Shown: positions 18,760 through 27,705 of the stretch, in pieces
Layout: each line of letters opens with the position of its first letter
How positions within the stretch are numbered: the first letter of the stretch is position 1
Origin: Saccharothrix longispora
GTDB lineage: Bacteria; Actinomycetota; Actinomycetes; Mycobacteriales; Pseudonocardiaceae
Direction: 5' to 3'
DNA length: 64,000 bases
NCBI RefSeq assembly: GCF_030852425.1
Contig: NZ_NSDM01000006.1
Coordinates: 124,001 to 188,000 of the forward strand
Position numbers and translations under genes: made by a program
Notes under the pieces: model-generated
What the model saw: the letters and a program-made list of their open reading frames with translations, nothing else
Told to the model about the DNA's origin: nothing
Database searches by the model: none

Positions 18760-19680
18760 GTGCGCTTCCTCTCCGAGGCCGAGTCCGCGGCCCTGATCGA
18801 CGAACAGCTCGCCTACGACGCCGTCCGCGCCGCGTTCCTCGCCGCCGCCGGCTCCGCGTCCTTCCCCACCGTGCACGGGCACGGGTCCGACCCGGCCAAC
18901 CGCTTCACGGTCAAGTCCGCCTCGTCCGCCGACCTGGCGGGCGTCAAGGTCGGCAGCTACTGGCCCGGCAACGACGCCGCGGGCCTGCCGCGCCACAACT
19001 CGACCGTGCTGCTGGTCGACCAGGGGACGGGCCGGATCGGTGCGGTGGTCGAGGCCGGGAAGGTCAACGCCTACCGCACCGCCGCGGCGGACGCGGTGGC
19101 GGCCGACGCCCTGGCCCGGCCCGACGCGACCACGCTGGCGGTCTTCGGCACCGGGCACCAGGCGCTGTACGAGTGCGCCGCGCTGGCCCGCGTCCGTCCA
19201 CTGGAGACGGTCCACGTGGTCGCCCGGTCGGTGGAGCGCGGCGAGCGCTTCACCGCCGCGCTGGCCGCCCGCGGCCTGCCCGCCCGGCTCACGCCCGCCC
19301 GCGAGGCGTGCCGCGCCGACCTCGTCGTCACCGCGACCACGGCCACCGCCCCGCTGTTCGACGCGGACTGGATCGCACCCGGCACCCACGTGGCGAGCAT
19401 GGGTTCCGACGCGCGGGGCAAGCAGGAGCTGCCGCCGGACCTCCTCGCGCGGGCGCGGCTGTTCTGCGACCTGCCGGCGCAGGCGGTCGCCATCGGCGAG
19501 TTCCAGCACGTGGCCGACCGGGTCGCGGACGGCTCGCTGCGCGTGACCGCCGTGGGCGACGTGCTGGCCGGGCGCGCCGAGGGGCGGCTCTCCCCCGACG
19601 ACATCACGGTCTTCGACAGCTCCGGCCTGGCGCTCCAGGACCTGCACGTGGCCGCGGCGCTGCTGGCGGTGGCGCCGTGA
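18760..19680 (+). CDS. Ornithine cyclodeaminase / mu-crystallin family protein
   Basis: 306-residue NAD(P)-binding enzyme of the OCD/mu-crystallin family. The Rossmann motif FGTGHQALYE lies near 128, with RFTVKSAS near 48 and KVNAYRTAAADAV near 104, the usual landmarks. Members are ornithine cyclodeaminases, alanine or ketimine reductases. Given the preceding D-amino-acid enzyme, reduction or deamination of its keto or imino product is plausible but unproven. GTG start three bases after the previous stop; its own stop overlaps the next gene as GTGA, implying coupled translation. Confidence 0.85.
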   Translation: MRFLSEAESAALIDEQLAYDAVRAAFLAAAGSASFPTVHGHGSDPANRFTVKSASSADLAGVKVGSYWPGNDAAGLPRHNSTVLLVDQGTGRIGAVVEAGKVNAYRTAAADAVAADALARPDATTLAVFGTGHQALYECAALARVRPLETVHVVARSVERGERFTAALAARGLPARLTPAREACRADLVVTATTATAPLFDADWIAPGTHVASMGSDARGKQELPPDLLARARLFCDLPAQAVAIGEFQHVADRVADGSLRVTAVGDVLAGRAEGRLSPDDITVFDSSGLALQDLHVAAALLAVAP

Positions 19681-20585
19681 AGCGGACCGCCGGCGCCGTC
19701 CTCGCGCTCGCCGTGCTCACCGGGTGCGCGAGCGGGCCGGCCCAGGTCCCGCCGCCGCCCGCGGCGACCACCACGGCAGCGACCGCGAGCACCGCCACCG
19801 CGGTCCCGGACGGCGCGTTCGCCCGGCTGGAGGAGGAGTTCGGCGCCACGCTCGGCGTGTACGCCCTGGACACCGGCACGGGCCACGAGATCGCCTACCG
19901 CGCCGACCACCGGTTCGCCCACGCCTCGACGATCAAGGCCCTCGCCGTGGGGGCCCTGCTGCGGCGCGAGCCGGTCGAGGCGCTCGACGAGGTGGTCACC
20001 TACTCGCGGGCCGACGTGGTCCCCCACTCACCGGTCACCGGGGAGCGGGTGGACACCGGCGTCACGCTGCGCGAGGCGGCCGACGCGGCCGTCCGCCTGA
20101 GCGACAACACGGCGGCGAACCTCCTGTTCCGCGCGCTGGGCGGCCCGGAGGGCCTGGGTGCGGTGCTGCGCGGGATCGGCGACACCACCACGCACGTGGA
20201 CCGCGTGGAGACCGGGCTGAACGAGGCGACGCCGGGCGACGTCCGCGACACCAGCACGCCCCGCGCACTGGCGACCGGCCTGCGCGCCTTCGCGCTCGAC
20301 GACGCCCTGCCGCCGGACCGGCGGGAGTTGCTCGTGGACCTGCTGCGCCGCAACACCACCGGTGACGACCTGATCCGCGCCGGCCTGCCCGCCGACTGGG
20401 TCGTCGGGGACAAGACGGGGGCAGGCGGCTACGGGACGCGCAACGACATCGCCGTCGCCTGGCCGCCCGGTGGCGCGGCCCCCGTCGTGCTCGCGGTCAT
20501 GTCGACCCGCGGCACGCCGGACGCCGAGCACGACGACGCGCTGATCGCCCGCGCGGCCGGGGTGGTGGCCGACCACCTCCGGTGA
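19677..20585 (+). CDS. Class A beta-lactamase lipoprotein
   Basis: Serine beta-lactamase, 302 residues, with a lipobox LTGC (Cys17) and a Pro/Thr/Ala-rich tether, so it should be anchored outside the membrane. All class A elements are present: STIK at 84-87 (catalytic Ser), SDN at 142-144, an omega-loop Glu in ETGLN at 178-182 and KTG at 246-248 followed by GYGTRNDIAV. The gene overlaps the OCD-family gene by GTGA, an unusual placement inside an operon for D-amino-acid metabolism. Hydrolysis of penicillins is the default expectation; spectrum cannot be read from sequence. Confidence 0.93.
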   Translation: MKRTAGAVLALAVLTGCASGPAQVPPPPAATTTAATASTATAVPDGAFARLEEEFGATLGVYALDTGTGHEIAYRADHRFAHASTIKALAVGALLRREPVEALDEVVTYSRADVVPHSPVTGERVDTGVTLREAADAAVRLSDNTAANLLFRALGGPEGLGAVLRGIGDTTTHVDRVETGLNEATPGDVRDTSTPRALATGLRAFALDDALPPDRRELLVDLLRRNTTGDDLIRAGLPADWVVGDKTGAGGYGTRNDIAVAWPPGGAAPVVLAVMSTRGTPDAEHDDALIARAAGVVADHLR

Positions 20586-20591
20586 GCGCGG

Positions 20592-21374
20592 TCAGTGGCA
20601 GCGGTCGTCGCGGACCAGCGTCTCCACGGGGGTCGCGCCGGGGCGGGTCCACTGCGGCACGGGGCGGCTGGTCGGACCCCAGGTGGCGTTCCCGTCGGCG
20701 TCGGTGCGCCAGTACCAGCACGAGCGCTGTCCCTCGGGCCACCCCTCCGGCTTGTCCTCCCACGCCTCACCGCGGCCGTACGGCGTCATGTCGAGCAGGG
20801 CGAAGGAGCCGCTGAACGCCTCGTTGCCGCGCGACGTCGTGGAGTAGGTGAGGAACGTGCGGTCGCCGTCGCGCAGGAAGCAGGTGAGGTACCCCATCTC
20901 ACCGCCGACCGGCTCCGGCACGTCGCGCACCGAGTACCAGGGCGTGGTGTAGCCCATGAACTCGACGTAGGGGGCCACCTCGTCCCACCGGCCCGTGGTC
21001 AGGACGGCCGACGCGATGCCCCGGGCGTCGAGGTAGACGGCGTCCTTCAGGTGCCAGGCGGCGTTGGTGCAGCCCTCGCACTGCCCCTGGTGCGGCGCGC
21101 CGTCGTGCCACATGTGCTTGTACACCACGAGTTCCTCCCGGCCGCGGAACAGGTCCAGGAACGGGACCGGGCCGTCGGCCCCGACGACCTCGACCGTCCC
21201 GTCGAACTCCACCATCGGCAGCCGGCGGCGGGCCGCGGCGATGGCGTCGCCCTCGCGGGTGTGGGCCTTCTCGCGCACCAGCAGCTCGTCGCGGGCGGCC
21301 TGCCAGGTGGCGAGGTCCGCGACGGGCGGTCGGCCGGGCAGCGCGGTGGTCGGTTCGCCGGGCGTGGTCGTCAT
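20592..21374 (-). CDS. DUF899 thioredoxin-like family protein
   Basis: 260-residue protein of the DUF899 family, which has a thioredoxin-like fold and unknown function. Typical features: DLFRGREELVVYKHMWH near 85, a CxxC in GQCEGCTN near 108, the WHLKDA/FMGYTTPWYSV region in the middle and a C-terminal CWYWRTDADG. The CEGC pair could be redox active. ATG chosen because GGAGACACC precedes it. It converges on the beta-lactamase gene with only six bases between stops, so the two are independent units. Confidence 0.85.
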   Translation of the reverse strand: MTTTPGEPTTALPGRPPVADLATWQAARDELLVREKAHTREGDAIAAARRRLPMVEFDGTVEVVGADGPVPFLDLFRGREELVVYKHMWHDGAPHQGQCEGCTNAAWHLKDAVYLDARGIASAVLTTGRWDEVAPYVEFMGYTTPWYSVRDVPEPVGGEMGYLTCFLRDGDRTFLTYSTTSRGNEAFSGSFALLDMTPYGRGEAWEDKPEGWPEGQRSCWYWRTDADGNATWGPTSRPVPQWTRPGATPVETLVRDDRCH

Positions 21375-21463
21375 GGTGTCTCCGGTGTCTCGTGCCGGGC
21401 AGTGTCGCACGAGGTCCTACCAGAGGGGTCCGACACGAACCGGCCGGCGCGGGGCCGCCGTCG

Positions 21464-22108
21464 TCACGAGCGCAGGTACGCGAGCACCGCCAGCACGCGC
21501 CGGTGGCCGACGTCGTCCGGCGGCAGGTCGAGCTTGGCGAAGATGTTGCGGATGTGCTTGCTCACCGCCGTCTCGGTGACCACGAGCAGCTCGGCGATGG
21601 TCTGGTTGGCGCGGCCCTCGGCCATCAGCCCCAGCACCTCGCGCTCGCGCGGGGTCAGCGAGCCGATCGGGTCGCCGGTGCGGCGGCGCACCATCAGCTG
21701 CGACACCACCTCCGGGTCCAGCACGGTGCCGCCCGCGACCACCCGGTCCAGCGCGTCCAGGAACGCCGACACCTTGCCCACCCGTTCCTTGAGCAGGTAC
21801 CCGACGCCCTCGGCGCCGCGGGCCAGCAGGTCGCCCGCGTAGCTGTCCTCCACGTACGCCGACAGCACCAGGATCGGCAGGCCCGGCACGCGGCGACGTG
21901 CCTCCACGGCGGCGCGCAACCCCTCGTCGGTGAACGTCGGCGGCAGCCGCACGTCGAGCACGGCGACGTCCGGCCGGTGCTCGTCGACCGCCGCGAGCAG
22001 GTCGTCCGGGTTGTCCACGGCGGCCACCACGTCGATGCCCTCGCTGCCCAGCAGCAGGACCAGGCCCTCGCGCAGCAGCGCGTCGTCCTCGGCGATCACG
22101 ACCCGCAC
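21464..22108 (-). CDS. NarL/FixJ-family response regulator
   Basis: 214-residue DNA-binding response regulator. The receiver has the acidic pair in IAEDDALLREG, the phosphorylatable Asp in VLDVRLPP near 53 and a Lys in YLLKERVG near 104. The LuxR-type helix-turn-helix follows (LTPREREVLGLMAEGRANQ near 150). GTG at 22108 overlaps the kinase stop by 13 bases, so the pair is co-translated. Its likely target is the divergent ABC exporter at 23357-26601 through the palindrome at 23296. Confidence 0.92.
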   Translation of the reverse strand: MRVVIAEDDALLREGLVLLLGSEGIDVVAAVDNPDDLLAAVDEHRPDVAVLDVRLPPTFTDEGLRAAVEARRRVPGLPILVLSAYVEDSYAGDLLARGAEGVGYLLKERVGKVSAFLDALDRVVAGGTVLDPEVVSQLMVRRRTGDPIGSLTPREREVLGLMAEGRANQTIAELLVVTETAVSKHIRNIFAKLDLPPDDVGHRRVLAVLAYLRS

Positions 22109-23268
22109 GGCAGCTCCACGCGCAGCAGCGTAGGGCCACCGGGTGGGCTGGTGAGCAGCGCGGTCCCGTCGAACGCCTCGACGCGGCGGCGGATGCCCGC
22201 GAGCCCGCTGCCCGCGCCCTCGTCGGCGCCGCCCCTGCCGTCGTCGCGGACCTCGACCACGAGCGTCGAGTCGCATGCCAGGTGCACCGAGGCGTGCGAC
22301 GCGCCGCTGTGCTTGGCCACGTTGGTCAGCGCCTCGGCGATCACGAAGTAGGCCGCCGACTCGACGGCGGTGGGCGCGCGCCGCAGGGCGCTCGCGGTCA
22401 GCGTGCACGGCACCGGGCAGGCGGCGACGAGGCCGGCCACCGCGCCGTCGAGACCGCGTTCGGCGAGCACCGGCGGGTAGATGGCGCGCACCACCTCGCG
22501 CAGGCCGGCGAGCGCGTCGGTGGCGGCGTCCTGGGCGCGCAGCACGAGCGGCAGGGCGGACGCGGGGTCGCGGCGCAGCGCGCGTTCCACGATGCCCAGG
22601 TGCATCGCCACCGCGACGAGCCGGTTCTGCGTGCCGTCGTGCAGGTCGCGTTCGATGCGGCGCAGTTCCGCGCCGTGCGCCTCCAGCGCGGCGGCCCGGC
22701 TGGCGGTCAGCTCGGCGACCCGCTGCTCCAGGCCGGTGGCGCCCGGCGGGGTCAGCAGGCGGCGGCCGGTCGCGGCCTGCCACCGCGCCGCCGGCGGCAC
22801 GAGCAGCAGCGCGAGCAGCAGGTAGCCGACGGCCAGCAGCGGCGACGTCAGCGCGAGGGCCCACGACGTGATCGGGTACAGCGTCACCACCGGCTCGTCG
22901 CCGGGCACCGCCCACCAGTAGAGCGGCACGACGGCCGCGCTGAGCGCGGCGAGCGGCAGCAGGACCGCGACGACGCCGAGCACGAACCCGGTGCCCGCGT
23001 GCCGCGCCAGCCAGCGCCACTCGCCGGGGGTCGTGTCGTCCTTCGGCTCCGTCACCGGGTGGAGGACCTCCTCCCCGGTGAACCGGGTGATCCGCCGCCG
23101 CTCCCGGTCGGCCCAGCGGCGCAGCACCCGCGCGGCCCGGTCGGGGCCGGCGACCGAGGCGACGACCGGGCCCAGGGCCGCCACGGCGCCCACCGCGCCC
23201 GCCCCGGTGAACGCGGCGTCCCGCAGGAGCCGCCGGAGCGCCGCCGCGGCCGCGGGGAAGGGGTCCAT
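22096..23268 (-). CDS. NarL-type sensor histidine kinase
   Basis: 390-residue membrane kinase. An N-terminal cytosolic stretch is followed by hydrophobic segments at about 93-120 and 135-165. The HisKA_3 dimerisation domain carries the phospho-accepting His in ERDLHDGTQNR near 220, and the HATPase has ALTNVAKHSGAS near 310 and DDGRGG near 340. ATG at 23268 follows a TATACC element (minus strand 23286-23281) by 12 bases, so the leader is very short. It is divergent from the ABC exporter, the usual layout for drug- or peptide-sensing systems in actinobacteria; the signal is unknown. Confidence 0.9.
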   Translation of the reverse strand: MDPFPAAAAALRRLLRDAAFTGAGAVGAVAALGPVVASVAGPDRAARVLRRWADRERRRITRFTGEEVLHPVTEPKDDTTPGEWRWLARHAGTGFVLGVVAVLLPLAALSAAVVPLYWWAVPGDEPVVTLYPITSWALALTSPLLAVGYLLLALLLVPPAARWQAATGRRLLTPPGATGLEQRVAELTASRAAALEAHGAELRRIERDLHDGTQNRLVAVAMHLGIVERALRRDPASALPLVLRAQDAATDALAGLREVVRAIYPPVLAERGLDGAVAGLVAACPVPCTLTASALRRAPTAVESAAYFVIAEALTNVAKHSGASHASVHLACDSTLVVEVRDDGRGGADEGAGSGLAGIRRRVEAFDGTALLTSPPGGPTLLRVELPCGS

Positions 23269-23280
23269 CACGGTGGGCAG

Positions 23281-23349
23281 GGTATAGCGGGCTCCACCAC
23301 GAACCGTGGTCCCCGGGGGATCGTGCGCGGACGTGGCCGGACCTAGCGT
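23281..23349. promoter_or_regulatory. Divergent promoters with a central palindrome
   Basis: The 88-bp gap holds TATACC on the minus strand at 23286-23281 for the kinase operon and TAGCGT at 23344-23349 on the plus strand, seven bases before the exporter GTG. Between them lies ACCACG, AAC, CGTGGT (23296-23310), a perfect six-base-arm palindrome that is a candidate response-regulator site. Confidence 0.6.
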
Positions 23350-23356
23350 CGGTGCC

Positions 23357-24100
23357 GTGATCGAAACGACAACAGCGCCGGCCATCAGGCTGTCCTCGGT
23401 GTCCAAGGTGCACGGGACGGGCGACGGGGCGGTGACCGCGCTGGACCGGGTCACCGTCGACCTGCCGCGCGGCACGTTCACCGCCGTGATGGGGCCCTCC
23501 GGGTCGGGCAAGAGCACGTTCCTGCACTGCGCGGCGGGGCTGGAGAAGCCGACGTCCGGCTCCGTGCTGCTGGGCGGCACGGAATTGTCCACCATGGACG
23601 AGAACGCGCTGACGGCCGTGCGGCGCGAGCGCATCGGCTTCGTCTTCCAGTCCTACAACCTGGTGCCCGCGCTGACCGTGGAGCAGAACATCGCCCTGCC
23701 GCTGCTGCTCGGCGCGGCGGAGGCCGACCCGGAGTGGCTGCGGCACGTCGTGGAGCGCGTCGGCCTCGCCGACCGGCTGCACCACCGCCCGCACCAGCTC
23801 TCCGGCGGCCAGCAGCAGCGGGTGGCCATCGCCCGCGCGCTGGTCACCCGGCCGGACGCGGTGCTCGCCGACGAGCCGACCGGCGCGCTGGACAGCCGGA
23901 CCGGCCGGCAGGTGCTCGACCTGCTGCGCGGCGTCGTCGACGGCTTCGGGCAGACCGTGCTGATGGTGACGCACGACCCGGTGGCCGCGTCCTGCGCCGA
24001 CCAGGTCCTGTTCCTCACCGACGGCAGGCTCGCCGGTTCGCTGCACCGCCCCTCCCCCGAGGCCATCGCGGAGCGCATGACGCAGTTGGGCGAGTGGTGA
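23357..24100 (+). CDS. MacB/LolD-type ABC exporter ATPase
   Basis: 247-residue ATPase with Walker A GPSGSGKST near 50, Q-loop region FVFQSYNLVPALTVEQN near 96, signature LSGGQQQR near 148, Walker B VLADEPTGALDS near 170 and switch His in MVTHD. The Gln-rich signature and LVPALTVEQN stretch are typical of the LolD/MacB/BceA group, which works with FtsX-type permeases such as the next gene. GTG start lies seven bases from TAGCGT, so the transcript is probably leaderless. The stop overlaps the permease start as GTGA. Confidence 0.93.
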   Translation: MIETTTAPAIRLSSVSKVHGTGDGAVTALDRVTVDLPRGTFTAVMGPSGSGKSTFLHCAAGLEKPTSGSVLLGGTELSTMDENALTAVRRERIGFVFQSYNLVPALTVEQNIALPLLLGAAEADPEWLRHVVERVGLADRLHHRPHQLSGGQQQRVAIARALVTRPDAVLADEPTGALDSRTGRQVLDLLRGVVDGFGQTVLMVTHDPVAASCADQVLFLTDGRLAGSLHRPSPEAIAERMTQLGEW

Positions 24101-26601
24101 CGGTGCGGCTGTTGGCGATGGCGTCGATCCGGTACCGGCGGGGCGGGTTCGCCGGGGTGTTCGTCGCGGTGCTGTGCGCCTCGGCGCTGCTCACCGCGCT
24201 CGGCGTGCTGTTCGAGTCCGGCCTGCGCGCGGGCGTGGAGCCGCAGCGGTACGCGGGCGCGACGGTGGTGGTGGCGGCGCGGCAGGCGCTGCCGGTGGCG
24301 GGCGACCTGGACGTGCCGCTGGCCGAGCGGGTGCCGCTGCCCGCCGACGCGGTGGCGCGCGTGGCGGCCGTGCCCGGCGTGGACCGGGCCGTGGGCGAGG
24401 TGTCCGCGCCGGTCGTGCTGCCGGGTGAGCCGGCCGCGCGGGCGTACGGCTGGGGCTCGGCCGCGCTGGCGCCGCTGGAGGTCCGCGAGGGCGTCGCACC
24501 GGCCCGCCCGCGTGACGCCGTGCTCGACGCCGCCCTGGCCGACCGGCTCGGCGTGCGCGTCGGCGACCGGCTCCCGGTGGCCCTGGGCGGCGAGCCGCGC
24601 GAGTACACGGTGACGGGCGTCGCGGCGGGCCCGGGCGACACCGGTCGGCAGGCCGCGCTGTACGTCACCGACGAGGAGGCGCGGGCGCTGTCCGGTCGCC
24701 CGGACCAGGTGGACGTGATCGGCGTGCTCGCCGGCGGCGGCGTCGACGGGCTGGCCGCGCGGATCGGGGCGGCGCTGCCCGACCTCGACGTGGAGGTCCA
24801 CACCGGGGACCGGCGCGCCGACGCGGAGTTCCTGGACGTGGGCCGGGTCCGCGCGGAGCTGGTGGTGCTGTCGCTGTCGTTCGCGGGCACCACGTTGATG
24901 ATCTCGGTGCTGGTGGTGGCGGGCACGCTGGGCCTGTCGGTCCAGCAGCGCCGCCGGGAGCTGGCGCTGCTGCGCGCGATCGTCGCGACGCCGAGGCAGG
25001 TGCACCGCCTGGTCGGGGCGGAGGTCCTGCTGGTGGCCGGCACGGCGGCGGTCCTGGGCGCGCTGCCGGGCATCGGCGTGGCGCACCTGATGCGCGACGC
25101 GTTCGCGTCGGCGGGCATGCTGCCGCCGGACTTCGGGCTCGTGACCGGCCCGGTGCCGCCGGTCGCCGCGGTGCTGCTGGTGCTGGTCACGGCACGGGTC
25201 GCCGCGTGGGTCGCGGTCCGCCGGGCCGCCTCGGCTCCCCCGGTCGAGGCGTTGCGCGACGCGGCCGTCGAACCGCCCCGGCTGGGTGCGGTCCGCGCGG
25301 TGTCCGGGTGGGTGTTCGCCGCGCTGGGCGCGGGCGCGGCCCTGGTGCCGCTGTTCCTGCCCGGCGAGCAGGCGCTGGCGGGCGCGGGCGCGTCGGTGAT
25401 CTGCCTGGTGGTGGCCGCCGGGCTGCTCGGGCCGCGCCTGGTGACCGGGGCGACCCGGCTGGTGGCCGGTCCGCTGCGGCGGCTGTCCCCGGTCGGCGGC
25501 CACCTCGCGGTGGAGGGCGTGCTGTCGAACGCCCGCCGGCTGGCGGCGGTCGTGACGCCGATGGTGCTGGCCGTGGCGATGGCGTCGGTGCAGCTGTTCA
25601 CGCAGACCACGGTGCGCGCGGCGGCGGAGGAGCAGGCGTCGGGCGGTGTGGTCGCTGACGTGGTGGTGACCGGCCCGGCCGGGTTGGCCCCGGGCGTCAC
25701 CGAGGCGATCCGGCGGGTGCCCGGCGTCGAGGCGGTGACGCCGGTCGTGCGCGGGCAGGCGTTCGTGCGGCACCTGGCGCTGGGCGAGGAGCAGGTGTCC
25801 GCGTACGCCGTGCAGGGCCTGGTCGCCGACGGCCTGGACCGCACGCTGGACCTGCGCACGACGGCGGGTGATCTCGCGCGGTTGACCGGGGACGCGGTGG
25901 CCCTGAGCGAGCAGGCGGCCGGGGCGCTCGGGCTGGGTGTCGGCGACCGGGTGGACCTGGTGCTCGGCGACGGCGCGGCCGCGCGGCCGGAGGTCGTCGC
26001 GATCTACGGCCGCGGCCTGGGCTTCGGCGACGTGGCGCTGCCGCGCGACGTGCTGGCCGCGCACACCCCGACCGGTTTCGACCACTCGGTGCTCGTGCGC
26101 ACGGACGGCTCGGGCGCACTGGCCGCCGCGGTGGCCGAGCGCTTCCCCGGCGTCGTCGTGCAGGACCGCGCGGCCCTCGACGCCGCCGGGCAGGAGCAGC
26201 GCGACACCCAGTCGTGGATCAGCCTGATCGCCCTGCTGGTGGTGCTCGGCTACCTGGCCATCTCGGTGGTCAACACGCTGGTCATGGCCACCGCCGAGCG
26301 GTCGCGCGAGTTCGCGCTGCTGCGCCTGGTCGGCACGAGGCGCCGCCAGGTGGTCCGGATGACCCGCGTGGAGGCCCTGCTGGTGGTCGGCATCGCGATC
26401 GTCGTGGGCACCGCCGCGGCCCTGCCGGCGCTGGTCGGGGTGAGCATCGGCCTGACCGGTTCCCCGGTGCCCTCCGCCCCGCCGCTGCTGTACCTGGCGA
26501 TCACCGGCACCGTGGCGGTCCTGGGCCTGGCGGCGATCGGCGTGCCGACCCGGGTGGCCCTGCGCGCCCGCCCGGTGGACGCGATCGGCGCGCGGGACTG
26601 A
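24097..26601 (+). CDS. FtsX-type ABC permease
   Basis: 834-residue permease with an N-terminal membrane anchor (about 14-40), a large extracytoplasmic region, a first FtsX core (about 250-385), a second extracytoplasmic region (about 520-690) and a second FtsX core (about 700-830, beginning ISLIALLVVLGYLAISVVN). Such double-FtsX proteins in actinobacteria export lipids, peptides or drugs, or act mechanically on envelope proteins; the substrate is unknown. GTG start on a GTGA overlap with the ATPase. It probably forms a four-gene functional unit with the divergent two-component system. Confidence 0.9.
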   Translation: MTVRLLAMASIRYRRGGFAGVFVAVLCASALLTALGVLFESGLRAGVEPQRYAGATVVVAARQALPVAGDLDVPLAERVPLPADAVARVAAVPGVDRAVGEVSAPVVLPGEPAARAYGWGSAALAPLEVREGVAPARPRDAVLDAALADRLGVRVGDRLPVALGGEPREYTVTGVAAGPGDTGRQAALYVTDEEARALSGRPDQVDVIGVLAGGGVDGLAARIGAALPDLDVEVHTGDRRADAEFLDVGRVRAELVVLSLSFAGTTLMISVLVVAGTLGLSVQQRRRELALLRAIVATPRQVHRLVGAEVLLVAGTAAVLGALPGIGVAHLMRDAFASAGMLPPDFGLVTGPVPPVAAVLLVLVTARVAAWVAVRRAASAPPVEALRDAAVEPPRLGAVRAVSGWVFAALGAGAALVPLFLPGEQALAGAGASVICLVVAAGLLGPRLVTGATRLVAGPLRRLSPVGGHLAVEGVLSNARRLAAVVTPMVLAVAMASVQLFTQTTVRAAAEEQASGGVVADVVVTGPAGLAPGVTEAIRRVPGVEAVTPVVRGQAFVRHLALGEEQVSAYAVQGLVADGLDRTLDLRTTAGDLARLTGDAVALSEQAAGALGLGVGDRVDLVLGDGAAARPEVVAIYGRGLGFGDVALPRDVLAAHTPTGFDHSVLVRTDGSGALAAAVAERFPGVVVQDRAALDAAGQEQRDTQSWISLIALLVVLGYLAISVVNTLVMATAERSREFALLRLVGTRRRQVVRMTRVEALLVVGIAIVVGTAAALPALVGVSIGLTGSPVPSAPPLLYLAITGTVAVLGLAAIGVPTRVALRARPVDAIGARD

Positions 26602-26699
26602 GCCGCGCGGCGGGTGGCGGCGCGCACGGGCCCAGGACGGTCGCGGGGCGAAGTCGTGCCGGACCTCCGGCCGCGGCGGGCCGCCCCGGCTCGCCGTCC

Positions 26700-26954
26700 G
26701 GCCCGTCCACGCGGTCAGGTGCGTCCAGTGTGAACGCGCCGAGCCCGGCCACGGCCTCCACCACGTACTGGTCGCCGGTCGCGGTCAGCCCGTCGGTCAC
26801 CGGCTCCGTGCCGCCCGCGACGCCGACCACCGCCGGTTCGGCCCGCTCCCGCAGGACCGGGTCGATGGCGACCACCGGACCCGTCCGACGAGGAGCACCC
26901 GGTCGCCACCACCAGGGCCACCAGGACCGGTGCGGAACCGCGCTCGAACGTCAC
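26700..26954 (-). pseudogene. Possible frameshifted small lipoprotein gene
   Basis: A GTG at 26954 opens a convincing lipoprotein leader (APVLVALVVATGC, Cys20, then SSSDGS). At about 26876 the sensible reading moves to another frame: one extra G before GTGGTCGCC would explain the switch to VVAIDPVLRERAEPAVVGV and TGDQYVVEAVAGLGAFTLD. Beyond about 26730 the second frame becomes Pro/Arg/Gly-rich and loses protein character, and its stop would lie inside the exporter gene. It may be a broken gene, a base-calling error or chance. Apart from this, 26602-26999 holds nothing I can support. Confidence 0.3.
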
Positions 26955-26999
26955 GCGGCCGCGGTTTCCGCTCGTGCGGACCGGCGAACCAGCCCGAGG

Positions 27000-27395
27000 T
27001 CAGGGGGTGCAGGCGGTCGTCAGCGCGGCGACCTGCTGGGCCTTGGTCTCCAGCCACACGGCGGGCCGCACGACCAGGTCGTCCAACGTCACGCCGCTCA
27101 ACGTGCCGGCGAGCGCGGTGATGGCCTGGTTGACCGTGGTGTCTGCGGCCCGCGACGCCAGGTCGCCGAGCGACGCGGCGGTCTCGTGCGCCTGGTCCAC
27201 GGCCCGCTCGGGCGACGAGGTGTCGAACGAGGTCGTGGCCCGGGACAGCGCGTCGGCGCAGACCTGGACGGTGTTCGCGGTGTTCGCGACGGCGTTGGCG
27301 GTGTCGGCGGCCTCCTGCACCGCGCCGCAGGCGGTGAGCGCGGCGACGGCGACGAGACCGGTGACGGCGGTGACGAGGCGGGTGGAGGTGCGCAT
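27000..27395 (-). CDS. Small secreted lipoprotein of unknown function
   Basis: 131-residue protein with a signal peptide and lipobox LTAC (Cys23). The mature part is Ala/Thr/Val-rich and largely helical (VQEAADTANAVANTANTVQ near 26, then regular heptad-like spacing), with two further Cys residues near 44 and 128 that could form a disulphide. ATG with GGAAGGAC upstream. No recognised family. It stands alone between the FtsX exporter and the DHA2 exporter; 225 bp upstream lie small inverted repeats and then the long hairpin at 27621. Confidence 0.75.
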   Translation of the reverse strand: MRTSTRLVTAVTGLVAVAALTACGAVQEAADTANAVANTANTVQVCADALSRATTSFDTSSPERAVDQAHETAASLGDLASRAADTTVNQAITALAGTLSGVTLDDLVVRPAVWLETKAQQVAALTTACTP

Positions 27396-27620
27396 GATCC
27401 GTCCTTCCAGGACGTGAGGAGGGGGTTGTCGCTGCGGTGACACCGGCGAACAGGCGGGTCTGGCCGAGAACGACCATGCGCGCACCTCCGGTTCTCGAAC
27501 GAACCAGAGGTCTCCCCGACCACCGCGGGCGGTGGCGCCGTGACCGAACCGCCATCGGGCGGTCGTAATGACGATCACGGGCTGGGCGGGTACTCCCCTC
27601 CGCACCTCCAGGATGGCGAA

Positions 27621-27687
27621 ACCCCACCCCCGCTGTCAAAGAGCGCCCCGTCACACGACGGGGCGCTCCTGACAGCGGGGGTGGGGT
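27621..27687. terminator. 67-nt near-perfect hairpin downstream of the MFS gene
   Basis: Outer arms of 18 bases (ACCCCACCCCCGCTGTCA and its complement) enclose AAG/CC, then inner arms AGCGCCCCGTC and GACGGGGCGCT around ACAC. The structure begins 19 bases after the MFS stop on the minus strand. There is no U tract, as is common for strong GC-rich actinobacterial terminators. Being symmetrical, it could act in both directions. Confidence 0.8.
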
Positions 27688-27705
27688 CCGGCGACCGGCG
27701 CGACG

